A DNA stretch of 33,254 bases from Eubacterium sp. (GTDB lineage: Bacteria; Bacillota; Clostridia; Lachnospirales; Lachnospiraceae), in contig JALEKC010000102.1 of the NCBI GenBank assembly GCA_022769325.1, positions 1 to 33,254 on the forward strand. The letters run 5' to 3'. Numbering within the stretch: the first letter of the stretch is position 1; the number at the start of each line of letters is the position of its first letter. Under the pieces are notes generated by a model, which ran no database searches, was not told where the DNA came from, and was given only the letters and a program-made list of their open reading frames with translations. A program made the translations under genes and the position numbers. This document shows positions 1 to 7,547 of this stretch, one piece after another.

Positions 1-405
1 ATATCCGTCTTTGGTCTCAAATTCTGTCTGCATCCGATGGTAGCGTTCCAAAAGGGCAGTTAATTCATCGCCGGAAGCAGTCTGCATCGTCTCTTCCAGG
101 GCACGAATCTCACGTTCCAAAGAAACGATGTCTTTTTTTACTTCCCACAATTCATCATAGATGCTTTTTTCAGAATGATATCCCTGCTGTTGTGGAAGAT
201 ATCCCACAGAAGTGTCTTTTGCCAGGATGACATCGCCGCTATCCGCCGAGAGGTCGCCGACGATAATTCGCAGTAAGGTGGTCTTTCCGGTGCCATTTAC
301 ACCAACAAGTGCCACACATTCCTGTTCATTGATATGGAAAGAAACGTCCGAAAAGAGCATTTCGTCATTAAACTTTTTTTCGATATGGTTACAAGCTAAT
401 ATCAT
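1..405 (-). CDS. ABC-F family ATPase, N-terminal part (cut by window edge)
   Basis: The first 135 codons of a minus-strand gene that runs off the left edge. The start ATG at 405-403 follows a GGAG ribosome site. The protein opens MILACNHIEKKF and carries a Walker A motif, GVNGTGKTT, at residues 35-43. A LPQQQ Q-loop-type segment follows, then a charged helical stretch like the arm inserted in the first ATPase domain of ABC-F proteins. There are no membrane segments. ABC-F proteins are soluble twin-ATPase factors that act on the ribosome in translation or antibiotic protection. The subgroup (Uup, EttA, Vga or Lsa type) cannot be decided because the linker and second domain are outside the window. 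It is divergent from rex. Confidence 0.88.
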   Translation of the reverse strand, partial: MILACNHIEKKFNDEMLFSDVSFHINEQECVALVGVNGTGKTTLLRIIVGDLSADSGDVILAKDTSVGYLPQQQGYHSEKSIYDELWEVKKDIVSLEREIRALEETMQTASGDELTALLERYHRMQTEFETKDGY

Positions 406-564
406 AACATTCTCCAATCTATATGTATGCTAAGGCTTACGATTCACATTGGGTGGCTGTGAATAGTAACAGTATAGCATAAAAAGATATTTTTTACATC
501 TTTTTTTATAAAAGAAAATGTAGTATAATGAATCTGGAAATATGATATAACGGAGGTTGGTACG
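406..564. promoter_or_regulatory. Divergent ABC-F/rex intergenic region with nested inverted repeat
   Basis: For rex, TATAAT lies at 524-529 with only a poor -35 (TTTTTT, 501-506, 17-bp spacer). For the ABC-F gene, a minus-strand TATACT lies at 476-471, with a weak TGTAAA at 498-493. Between that -10 and the ABC-F start sits a perfect 7-bp inverted repeat, ATTCACA (442-448) and TGTGAAT (458-464). It is nested inside a second repeat, TATGCTA (426-432) and TAGCATA (475-481). This could be an operator or a leader hairpin on the ABC-F transcript. Promoter calls are from pattern only. Confidence 0.45.
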
Positions 565-1197
565 TTGGAAGAAAAGAAAATATCATCAGCGGTTATCAAA
601 CGTCTTCCAAGATATTATCGGTATCTCAGCGAATTGCTGGAAAAAGGTATCGATCGGATTTCATCTCATGAATTGAGCAAAAAAATGAATGTAACAGCGT
701 CGCAGATTCGTCAGGATTTCAATAATTTTGGGGGATTCGGACAACAGGGATATGGATACAATGTGAGTTTTTTGCATGATGAGATAGGCAAAATACTTGG
801 ACTGGAACATAATTATAATGTGATTATCGTGGGAGCCGGAAATCTGGGCCAGGCCCTGGCAAATTACGGAGGATTTACCAAACGGGGATTTCAAATGGCG
901 GCGATTTTTGATATTAATCCGGAAAAAATCGGGAAAACCATCAATGGTATTCCGGTATATTCCATTGATGAAATCGAGACATTTATACAAAAGCATTCGG
1001 TTGACATTGCGGCCTTGACGCTGCCCAAAGACCAGGCTTCCAAGATTGCAGGTTATCTGGCAGAGGTGGGGGTGGAGGCATTTTGGAACTTTGCTTCCAC
1101 AGATTTGAAAGTTCCTTCTCATGTTGTAGTAGAAAATGTACATCTGGCAGAGAGTCTGATGCGACTTTCGTACCGTTTGTCAGAAAAGGATAAGTAA
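565..1197 (+). CDS. rex: Redox-sensing transcriptional repressor Rex
   Basis: Rex is a cytoplasmic dimeric repressor that reads the NADH/NAD+ ratio and controls fermentation and reductive genes in Gram-positive bacteria. The 210-aa length is normal. Residues 1-75 form a winged helix with the family's typical SSHELSKKMNVTASQIRQDF region. Residues 84-200 form a Rossmann fold with GAGNLG at 90-95 for the dinucleotide, and the tail FWNFA...LKVP and ESLMRLSYRL is characteristic. The start is TTG at 565, eight bases after CGGAGG (551-556); no ATG fits better. It leads a run of closely spaced genes. No Rex-type operator (TGTGAA half-sites pointing toward each other) was found upstream. Confidence 0.97.
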   Translation: MEEKKISSAVIKRLPRYYRYLSELLEKGIDRISSHELSKKMNVTASQIRQDFNNFGGFGQQGYGYNVSFLHDEIGKILGLEHNYNVIIVGAGNLGQALANYGGFTKRGFQMAAIFDINPEKIGKTINGIPVYSIDEIETFIQKHSVDIAALTLPKDQASKIAGYLAEVGVEAFWNFASTDLKVPSHVVVENVHLAESLMRLSYRLSEKDK

Positions 1198-1215
1198 AAG
1201 GAAAGGGGCGGTTAC

Positions 1216-1803
1216 ATGGCTAGGGAAAATAAAGAACAATTGCCATTGCGCCAACTGGTTCATGGAAAGAAACTGCCGATTCTTGTTTTGGACCAGCGAT
1301 GGCATAAATTATTTCCGGGTGGAAAAAAGCCGGGTGAGGTTATGGCATTGGAAAAGAAATGCAATGATTTATTGAAAGAACAGGGAAAACTGGTGAATGA
1401 AATCAAGAATTTGCGAAAAGGCAAGAAGAAGTTGATGGATGCCATTGTATCCGGTATGAATGCAGAGGGAAATACACGAAAAAAAGAGAAACAAAAAAAG
1501 TTGTTGATTGAGACCAAAGAGAAAATTGAACGGGAAAGCGACCGATTGATGGAAGTTCCTTATGAAATTCGGAAAGCCAACGAAGAACTTTTGGTTGTTT
1601 CCATTACCTATTGTTATGACAAACTTAAAGAACGGGAGCAGTTTTTACAGGAATTGACCCAGGATATAGAAAAACAGCGGCAGGAAATCAAACAAAAGGT
1701 GGCGGACAAGGTAGAATTAGAAGAGAGTGTAGAGCAGACGTATGGATTGATGCATGCTCTTCTCGGTCGTGAAGTGATGAATGTATTTGATCAATATAAA
1801 TAG
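1216..1803 (+). CDS. Hypothetical coiled-coil protein
   Basis: A 195-aa soluble, highly charged protein that I do not recognise by name. Residues 1-35 form a short head (PLRQLVHGKKLPILVLDQRWHKLFP). From about residue 45 to 175 it is almost entirely heptad-like helix rich in Lys and Glu (for example ALEKKCNDLLKEQGKLVNEI), broken near residues 112-125 by VPYEIRKANEELL. There is no signal peptide, membrane segment or catalytic motif. It starts at ATG 1216 after a GGAAAGGGGCGG purine stretch, 18 bases after rex, and is followed 17 bases later by acpS, so it is probably co-transcribed. A structural or scaffold role would be a guess. Confidence 0.85.
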   Translation: MARENKEQLPLRQLVHGKKLPILVLDQRWHKLFPGGKKPGEVMALEKKCNDLLKEQGKLVNEIKNLRKGKKKLMDAIVSGMNAEGNTRKKEKQKKLLIETKEKIERESDRLMEVPYEIRKANEELLVVSITYCYDKLKEREQFLQELTQDIEKQRQEIKQKVADKVELEESVEQTYGLMHALLGREVMNVFDQYK

Positions 1804-1820
1804 CAGGAAAAGAGGTTCTT

Positions 1821-2222
1821 ATGATTCTTGGAATTGGGATTGATACGGTGGAAATTCACCGGGTGTTGAAAGCATGCGAACGAAATGGTCGATTTGTGGA
1901 AAAAACCTATACAAAGAAAGAACGAGAACAATTTGAAGGACACCAGGTAAGGAAGGCTTCGAATTTTGCCGCCAAGGAGGCGGTGGCAAAAGCTTTTCGT
2001 ACCGGCTTTTATCAATGCAATCCCGGAGAAATCGAGGTCCTTCGGGGAGAGTTGGAGGAACCCTATGTCCGATTGTATGGAAAAGCAAAACAATTGGCAA
2101 AAAGTATGGGAATTCGGCAAATGCATATTAGTATTACCAATACAAAGACAGATGCAACTGCCTTCGTAATTGCAACGGATGAAACAGAGGCCACATTGCA
2201 GCCTTTGTTCGAAGAAGAATGA
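1821..2222 (+). CDS. acpS: Holo-[acyl-carrier-protein] synthase
   Basis: AcpS moves 4'-phosphopantetheine from CoA to the serine of acyl carrier protein, activating fatty acid synthesis in the cytoplasm. The 133-aa length fits the trimeric AcpS class. The N-terminal GIGIDTVEIHR holds the metal-binding Asp, and NFAAKEAVAKAF (about residues 50-61) holds the metal-binding Glu. The C-terminal strand reads ISITNTKTDATAFV, where many relatives have S-[IL]-[ST]-H-T/E. The usual His is Asn here, although the two metal ligands are kept. The stop overlaps the first possible ATG of the next gene, and a ribosome site for that gene follows at once. Confidence 0.92.
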   Translation: MILGIGIDTVEIHRVLKACERNGRFVEKTYTKKEREQFEGHQVRKASNFAAKEAVAKAFRTGFYQCNPGEIEVLRGELEEPYVRLYGKAKQLAKSMGIRQMHISITNTKTDATAFVIATDETEATLQPLFEEE

Positions 2223-2236
2223 CAGGAGGAGGGGAA

Positions 2237-3757
2237 ATGCAATATTTATTTACAGCAAAACAAGCGAAACAATTGGATGAGCATGCCATTGGAAAAATTG
2301 GTTTTCCGGGAACGGTTTTGATGGAAAAGGCCGCCATGCTTCTTTCTTCTGTTCTGACGGAATATGTCCGAAAAGAAGAAGGAATTTTATTTGTATGTGG
2401 TTGTGGAAATAACGGAGGAGACGCTGTGGCAGCAGCCCGGATATTGCATCAGCAGGGATATCGTACCGCCATTTTGCTGGTGGGAGAGACCACAAGGATG
2501 TCTGCCGATTTGGAACTTCAACTTCGATTGGCAGCTGCCTGCGATGTGGAAGCGGTTACGGCAGAAGCCATAGACTCTCCGGAGTATTCTGTCTTGGTAG
2601 ATGGTTTGTTTGGCGTGGAACTGAACCGTCCGGTGGAAGGAATTTACAAAATGATGATTGAGGAGATGAATCGGTCACGCAAAAAAATTGTTGCGATTGA
2701 TATCCCTTCGGGGATTCATGGAGATACCGGGAAAGTGTTGGGGACAGCAGTGAAAGCCTGGATTACCGTTACCTTTGGCGTCAATAAGCTGGGACTGGTT
2801 TTGTATCCCGGATGTGAATATGCCGGAAACGTCATAGTGGGAGATATCGGCTATCCAATGTGTAGCTATGAAGCCATTGAAAATCCGGCTTATTATTATG
2901 ATGATACGGATCTTGAAAGTTGTTTTCCCCCTCGTCGGCCGGATGGCCACAAAGGCACTTTTGGTCATGTACTTGTTATTGGTGGAAGTGAAACGATGTG
3001 CGGAGCTGCTGTGCTTGCCGGAATGACGGCATATCGTATGGGAGCCGGGTTGGTAAAAATTCTTTCCCGGGAAGATAATCGACAGACCATATTGTCCATG
3101 ATTCCGGAAGCCCTCTTTGATACTTATGATTCCAGGGAAAATCTGGAAAATGGACTAGAATTTGCCGATGTTATAATACTTGGACCGGGACTGGGGAAAA
3201 CTGACAAAGCTCGGGAAATCGTTGAATTTGTTCTGCAACAGACCCAAAAACCGGTAATATTGGACGGAGATGGAATCACCCTTTCTACCAGGAAACAGTT
3301 GAAGGAAGTGTCAGCACAATGGATTATTACACCGCATCCCAAGGAATTTTCCCATATTTCCGAGAAAAATATTTCGGAAATCAAGGATGATTTGCTGACC
3401 AGTGTCAAGTCTTTTGCCCGGGAGACCGGGGGCGTGGTGGTTGGAAAGGATGCCAGGACATGCGTCAGCGATGGAGTCAGCTGTTATGTCAATGTTTCCG
3501 GAAATAGTGGCATGGCCACCGGAGGCAGTGGAGATGTGCTGGCAGGAGCTATCGGGGGGCTTGTGGCCCAGGGCATGCCATGCTTTGAAGCCGCTAAAGC
3601 GGCGGTTTACCTTCACGGAGTGGCAGGAGACAGATACAAAGAGAAATATGGTGAACAGGGTTTGATGGCAAGAGATTTGATTCATTATTTGGGAGAGGTT
3701 CACCGGAATGGAGATTGGAATGGAAGAAATGGAACAGGAAATGAAAAAAATATATGA
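2237..3757 (+). CDS. nnr: Bifunctional NAD(P)H-hydrate epimerase / ADP-dependent dehydratase
   Basis: This repair enzyme converts the damaged cofactors NADHX and NADPHX back to NADH and NADPH. The N-terminal YjeF epimerase domain (about residues 1-210) has VCGCGNNGGDAVAAARIL and DGLFGVELNRPVEG. The C-terminal dehydratase domain of ribokinase-like fold (about 225-490) has GHKGTFGHVLVIGGS, ILGPGLGKT, ITPHPKEFS and the nucleotide-loop signature GGSGDVLAG. I chose ATG 2237 (506 aa) because AGGAGGAGGGG (2224-2234) lies just before it. The in-frame ATG at 2219 would put that site inside the gene. It overlaps the start of alr by about 50 bases, which suggests translational coupling. Confidence 0.95.
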   Translation: MQYLFTAKQAKQLDEHAIGKIGFPGTVLMEKAAMLLSSVLTEYVRKEEGILFVCGCGNNGGDAVAAARILHQQGYRTAILLVGETTRMSADLELQLRLAAACDVEAVTAEAIDSPEYSVLVDGLFGVELNRPVEGIYKMMIEEMNRSRKKIVAIDIPSGIHGDTGKVLGTAVKAWITVTFGVNKLGLVLYPGCEYAGNVIVGDIGYPMCSYEAIENPAYYYDDTDLESCFPPRRPDGHKGTFGHVLVIGGSETMCGAAVLAGMTAYRMGAGLVKILSREDNRQTILSMIPEALFDTYDSRENLENGLEFADVIILGPGLGKTDKAREIVEFVLQQTQKPVILDGDGITLSTRKQLKEVSAQWIITPHPKEFSHISEKNISEIKDDLLTSVKSFARETGGVVVGKDARTCVSDGVSCYVNVSGNSGMATGGSGDVLAGAIGGLVAQGMPCFEAAKAAVYLHGVAGDRYKEKYGEQGLMARDLIHYLGEVHRNGDWNGRNGTGNEKNI

Positions 3758-4862
3758 CAGAACCTATGTAGAGATTGATTTAAATGCCATTCGACATAAT
3801 ATTCGCTGTGAGCGTGAAAAAGTTGGCTCGGATGTAAAAATCATGGCAATTGTAAAAGCAAATGCCTATGGTCACGGAGATATTGAAGTGGCAGAGGCAT
3901 TGGACGATCTAGTAGATGCGTTTGGTGTAGCCATTATCGAGGAAGCATTAAAACTTCGAAAAGCCGGTGTGACAAAGATGATATTGATTTTGGGTCATAC
4001 CGGGGAAGTCTGGTATGAAGATTTGATAAAAAATGACATTTCACAGGCAGTTTACAATTATGAGATGGCGAAAGCCCTGAGCGATAAAGCAGTAGAATTT
4101 GGTAAAAAAGCAAAAATTCATATCAAAGTCGATACAGGAATGAGCCGAATTGGGTTTCTGCCGGTGAAAGATAATATCGAAGTTATTTATGCTATTTCTA
4201 ATTTGCCGGGAATTGAGATAGAAGGGATTTTTACCCATTTTGCAAGAGCAGATGAAACGTCTACGGAATGGGTGAAAGAACCTTTTGAAAAGTTTCAGAT
4301 ATTCCGACAGGAATTGGAAAAGAGAGGAGTGGAGATTCCTCTTTCCCACGTGGCAAACAGTGCTTCTATATTGCGCCTGCCGAAGACCTATCTGGATATG
4401 GTTCGTTCCGGAATAACCACCTATGGTTTGTTTCCTTCTTCTGAAATGCCACAGGAGGTAGCCCTGCAGCCGGCTCTTTCCTGGAAAACGGAAGTGGTTC
4501 ATGTAAAAACCATTCATGCAGGAACCAGTGTCAGCTACGGAGGTACTTTTACAGCCACGAAGGATACCATCATTGCTACTGTGCCGGTGGGATATGCCGA
4601 TGGTGTAAAACGAGATATGTCTGGAAAGGGAAGAGTTCTTGTGAGAGGATGCTATGCCCCTATCGTTGGAAGAATCTGTATGGATCAGTTTATGATTGAT
4701 GTGACGGAGATTCCGGGGGTAGTTCCGGGAGATGAAGTGACTCTAATCGGAAAAGATGGTTCTTTGCAAATTTCAGTGGAAGAAGTGGCAGAACTGGCTC
4801 ATTCTTTCTCTTATGAATACATTTGCAGCATTACGGAACGTGTTCCGAGAAAATATATTTAA
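3708..4862 (+). CDS. alr: Alanine racemase (PLP enzyme)
   Basis: It interconverts L- and D-alanine for peptidoglycan precursors. The 384-aa length is typical. The PLP lysine is K50 in MAIVKANAYGHG. The second catalytic residue is Y277 in SVSYGGTF. The family block GRICMDQFMIDV lies near residue 323, and HVANSASILR and VRSGITTYGL are also typical. It starts at ATG 3708 after GGGAGAGG (3691-3698), inside the 3' end of nnr. In-frame ATGs at 3720, 3729 and 3741 leave a small doubt, since the conserved domain begins only near residue 17. The acpS-nnr-alr-endoA order resembles the Bacillus subtilis neighbourhood. Confidence 0.97.
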   Translation: MEIGMEEMEQEMKKIYDRTYVEIDLNAIRHNIRCEREKVGSDVKIMAIVKANAYGHGDIEVAEALDDLVDAFGVAIIEEALKLRKAGVTKMILILGHTGEVWYEDLIKNDISQAVYNYEMAKALSDKAVEFGKKAKIHIKVDTGMSRIGFLPVKDNIEVIYAISNLPGIEIEGIFTHFARADETSTEWVKEPFEKFQIFRQELEKRGVEIPLSHVANSASILRLPKTYLDMVRSGITTYGLFPSSEMPQEVALQPALSWKTEVVHVKTIHAGTSVSYGGTFTATKDTIIATVPVGYADGVKRDMSGKGRVLVRGCYAPIVGRICMDQFMIDVTEIPGVVPGDEVTLIGKDGSLQISVEEVAELAHSFSYEYICSITERVPRKYI

Positions 4863-4966
4863 TCTTATGACGTACCTATGGTATAAACTCACGTATATTG
4901 GTAATAATAGGATAGAAAAGAAAAATCCTGTATTACATAGGGAAATAAAAACGAGGGGTATGTACC

Positions 4967-5314
4967 ATGGTGGTTAAACGAGGCGACATTTATTATGCAG
5001 ACTTAAGACCGGTTGTGGGCTCCGAACAAGGTGGCGTACGACCGGTTTTAATTATTCAAAATGATATGGGAAATCGATATAGTCCCACAGTGATATGTGC
5101 GGCAATTACATCCAGAATGAATAAAGCTAAACTTCCGACGCATATTGCATTGGATTCTGATAGTTATGGAATTGTAAAAGATTCTGTTATTTTGTTAGAA
5201 CAGGTCAGAACCATAGATAAATCCCGCTTGCGGGAAAAAGTGTGCCATTTGGATGAAAAAGTGATGAAACAGATTAACCAGGGACTGGAGGTTAGTCTGG
5301 CTCTTCATACATAA
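4967..5314 (+). CDS. ndoA: EndoA/MazF-family mRNA endoribonuclease (toxin)
   Basis: A 115-aa toxin-family RNase that cuts mRNA at short sequence-specific sites. It matches the well-known Bacillus EndoA/PemK pattern throughout: [54 protein letters not shown]. The residues that correspond to the EndoA active site, R25, T48 and H59, are all present. It starts at ATG 4967, eight bases after GAGGGG (4953-4958). In Bacillus an antitoxin gene lies between alr and ndoA. Here the 104-base gap (4863-4966) is too short for one, so the toxin has no adjacent antitoxin. A strong terminator follows within 30 bases. Confidence 0.95.
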   Translation: MVVKRGDIYYADLRPVVGSEQGGVRPVLIIQNDMGNRYSPTVICAAITSRMNKAKLPTHIALDSDSYGIVKDSVILLEQVRTIDKSRLREKVCHLDEKVMKQINQGLEVSLALHT

Positions 5315-5340
5315 GAAAAAAGGGGGCTTTTACTAAAAAC

Positions 5341-5370
5341 AAAAAACACCTCTGGGAGGAGGTGTTTTTT
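5341..5370 (+). terminator. Rho-independent terminator after ndoA
   Basis: A perfect 12-bp stem, AAAAAACACCTC (5341-5352) and GAGGTGTTTTTT (5359-5370), with a 6-base loop and a run of six T. The A-run on the left could let it work in both directions, but no minus-strand gene needs it here. Confidence 0.88.
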
Positions 5371-5606
5371 GTGGTACCATAAGGTACCTAAGCGTATAAT
5401 AGGGTGGGAGTAGAAAGTTTATACTTTCCGAGTATTAAGATACTAAAGGTTTGTGTCAAAAATGTGTCAAAATATATTTTTTTTGCAAAAAAGAAAAAAA
5501 GTTTTTTTGCTTTTTCAAAAATTGTTATTGCATTGAAAGGGTCCTTGTTGGTATACTGTTATTTAGATAAGATAGAAAAATATGTTGGAGGATTTGGAGG
5601 ATACCA
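5371..5606 (+). promoter_or_regulatory. Intergenic region with candidate promoter for the phosphatase-rlmH-mscS run
   Basis: 236 bases without a convincing gene. TTGCAT (5528-5533) and TATACT (5552-5557), with an 18-bp spacer, form a plausible sigma-A-type promoter about 40 bases upstream of the ribosome site GGAGG (5596-5600). Farther left are two close copies of GTGTCAAAA (about 5454 and 5466) and long A/T runs. The pair GGTACC...GGTACC just after the terminator has no function I can name. Confidence 0.5.
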
Positions 5607-6203
5607 ATGAAGATTGGATTAGTACGACATTTTAAAGTGGACTGCCCCCATAAAGTCATGATGACTTCAAAAGAATTTCGGGAGTGGTCTGAAAAATATG
5701 AACATGCCAGAATTTTAAAAAAGAAAGTAAATATGTCAGGAATCCATTGGGATGTCTGTTATTGCAGTGATTTGGAGCGGGCAGTGGAGACGGCAAAAGA
5801 GGTTTACAGTGGAAACATCTATGTAGACAAGTTGCTTCGGGAAGTGGACAATGCACCATTTATTCATACGGATCATTTAAAACTGCCTTTTCCTATTTGG
5901 CATTTTTGTGGACGGCTTGCCTGGTTTTTTAAATCGAAAAGTCAGCCGGAGGATATCAAAGGAACCAGACGGCGAGTGCGTAAATTTTTTCGTCAGATTG
6001 ACTGGTCCAAGGATAATATTTTGATTGTATCCCATGGCTTTTTGATATTTAATTTTATCTATGAATTGTTCCGCCTTGGTTTTATGGGAAAAGAAGTACG
6101 CCGTGTGAAAAATGGTATCTTATATTTATATGAAATCCCGGATTATAAGCGGCCTTTTCAATATCATCCGAAAAAGAAAAAAGCGGAGGAAGAAGAGGAA
6201 TGA
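5607..6203 (+). CDS. Histidine phosphatase family protein
   Basis: A 198-aa cytoplasmic protein of the phosphoglycerate-mutase-like superfamily. The phosphoaccepting His is H8 in the RHF form of the usual RHG motif (LVRHFKV). CSDLERAVETA is the second family block, and the second catalytic His is H143 in IVSHGF. The substrate is unknown; sugar phosphates, nucleotides and phosphoproteins are all possible for this superfamily. The last 20 residues are a very charged tail (PKKKKAEEEEE). It starts at ATG 5607 after GGAGG (5596-5600). The stop overlaps the rlmH start (ATGA), so the two are probably translationally coupled. Confidence 0.9.
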   Translation: MKIGLVRHFKVDCPHKVMMTSKEFREWSEKYEHARILKKKVNMSGIHWDVCYCSDLERAVETAKEVYSGNIYVDKLLREVDNAPFIHTDHLKLPFPIWHFCGRLAWFFKSKSQPEDIKGTRRRVRKFFRQIDWSKDNILIVSHGFLIFNFIYELFRLGFMGKEVRRVKNGILYLYEIPDYKRPFQYHPKKKKAEEEEE

Positions 6204-6679
6204 AAATAACGATTCTTTGTGTAGGGAAATGCAAAGAAAAATATATGCAGCAGGCAGTGGCAGAGTATGTGAAACGACTGAGCCGTTATGTGAAAATGCA
6301 AATCATCGAAGTTCCGGACGAAAAAACACCGGAGGGGGCCTCGACGAGACAGGAAGAACAGATCAAGGAAAAAGAAGGAAAACGTCTGCTGGAAAAGATA
6401 CGGTCGGAGGATGAAGTGGTTGTGTTGGCAATTGAAGGAGAGCAAATGAAGTCAGAAGAGTTTGCCCACCAGATAAACCAATATGGAATTAGTGGTAAAG
6501 GAAATGTAGTATTTGTGATTGGCGGCTCTTTGGGCCTTTCCCACGAGGTGATGAAACGGGCCAATCAAAAATTGAGTTTTTCTAAAATGACATTTCCCCA
6601 TCAATTGATGCGGGTAATTCTGCTGGAACAGATTTACCGAGCATATCGTATTATAAAAAAAGAACCATATCATAAATAG
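6200..6679 (+). CDS. rlmH: 23S rRNA (pseudouridine1915-N3)-methyltransferase RlmH
   Basis: RlmH is a SPOUT-class enzyme that uses S-adenosylmethionine to methylate pseudouridine 1915 in helix 69 of 23S rRNA on the 70S ribosome. The 159-aa length is standard. The N-terminus MKITILCVGKCKEKYMQ is typical, the SAM knot loop is FVIGGSLGLS, and the C-terminus LSFSKMTFPHQLMRVILLEQIYRAYRI...PYHK is diagnostic of the family. It starts at ATG 6200 within the 3' end of the preceding gene, with GGAGGAAGAAGAGG as ribosome site. Confidence 0.97.
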   Translation: MKITILCVGKCKEKYMQQAVAEYVKRLSRYVKMQIIEVPDEKTPEGASTRQEEQIKEKEGKRLLEKIRSEDEVVVLAIEGEQMKSEEFAHQINQYGISGKGNVVFVIGGSLGLSHEVMKRANQKLSFSKMTFPHQLMRVILLEQIYRAYRIIKKEPYHK

Positions 6680-6697
6680 GTAGAAAGAAGGAAAAAA

Positions 6698-7519
6698 ATG
6701 CCACTATCATATTTTACAGATAAACTGCCTGTGGTGGCAGATGGGGCGATTCATATTCTGATTGCACTGGTGTTGTTTGCTATCGGGAAGAGAGTTGTCA
6801 AAATTCTATTAAAAATATTGAAAGCTTCTTTTGAGAGGAGTAGCATGGAGGAAGGGGTAGCACACTTTTTGCTATCCATCATTAAGTTTTCTCTGTATGC
6901 CATACTGCTTTTGATATTATGTCAATTTCTCGGTTTTGCAACCAGTTCCATCATTGCTTTGCTTGGCTCGGCAGGACTGGCAGTGGGGCTTGCGTTGCAG
7001 GGGAGTCTGGCAAATTTTGCGGGCGGTGTGCTGATTTTGATAATGAAGCCCTTTGTGGTGGGAGATTATATTATTGTAGGAGATTTGGAAGGAACGGTTA
7101 TCGGGATTGATATTGTTTATACCAAATTACAGATGATTGACAATAAAACGGTGGTATTGCCCAATGGAAAATTGGCAGATTCCAATATAATCAATGTGAC
7201 AGGTCAGGAAAAGCGTCGTATTGATTTGGAAATAGGTGTCTCTTACGAGGCGGATTTAAAGCAGGTACGCAATGTGTTGCAAAAAATCATTGCGGAACAA
7301 GAGGAAATACTTTCGGAGGAACCGGTGGACGTGGTTGTAGGAGCCCTAGGCAGCAGTTCCGTGGATATGGCGGTGCACGTCTGGGTGAAAAAAGAGGATT
7401 ATTGGACTGTCCGCTGGCGTATGCTGGAACAGATAAAAGTAGCCTTTGACGAAGAGGGAATCGTAATTCCATTCAATCAATTGGATGTAACACTGAAACA
7501 GGAAAGTGAAAAAGAATAA
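6698..7519 (+). CDS. mscS: Small-conductance mechanosensitive channel (MscS family)
   Basis: A 273-aa membrane channel that opens under membrane tension to release solutes during osmotic downshift. It has three predicted membrane segments at about residues 12-33, 52-78 and 83-118. The last is the Gly/Ala-rich pore helix (ALLGSAGLAVGLALQGSLANFAGG, shown in part by LGSAGLAVGLALQ). The beta domain follows with VVGDYIIVGDLEGTV and VVLPNGKLADS, then a cytoplasmic alpha/beta domain to the end. Length and layout match the simple E. coli MscS type. It lies 18 bases after rlmH and 28 bases before the SGNH hydrolase, so one transcript is likely. Confidence 0.95.
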   Translation: MPLSYFTDKLPVVADGAIHILIALVLFAIGKRVVKILLKILKASFERSSMEEGVAHFLLSIIKFSLYAILLLILCQFLGFATSSIIALLGSAGLAVGLALQGSLANFAGGVLILIMKPFVVGDYIIVGDLEGTVIGIDIVYTKLQMIDNKTVVLPNGKLADSNIINVTGQEKRRIDLEIGVSYEADLKQVRNVLQKIIAEQEEILSEEPVDVVVGALGSSSVDMAVHVWVKKEDYWTVRWRMLEQIKVAFDEEGIVIPFNQLDVTLKQESEKE

Positions 7520-7547
7520 AAAATTTTTTATGAAAAGGAGAATAAAA

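Noticed and set aside
212-433. 73-aa plus-strand reading frame opposite the ABC-F gene
   Set aside because: It is antisense to a clear Walker A-bearing coding sequence and shows no domain or ribosome site.
442-464. Rex-binding site upstream of rex
   Set aside because: The half-sites TTCACA and TGTGAA are in the opposite order to the known Rex operator, and the 9-base spacing is wrong.
661-1143. 160-aa minus-strand reading frame inside rex
   Set aside because: It is a shadow of the rex coding sequence with no start signals or homology.
5365-5420. T-box leader suggested by GTGGTACC and AGGGTGGGAG
   Set aside because: The sequence lies after a terminator instead of before one, lacks the other T-box parts, and no tRNA-synthetase or amino-acid gene follows.
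5404-5610. 68-aa reading frame before the phosphatase gene
   Set aside because: Low-complexity A/T-rich translation, no ribosome site, and it spans the candidate promoter and ribosome site of the next gene.
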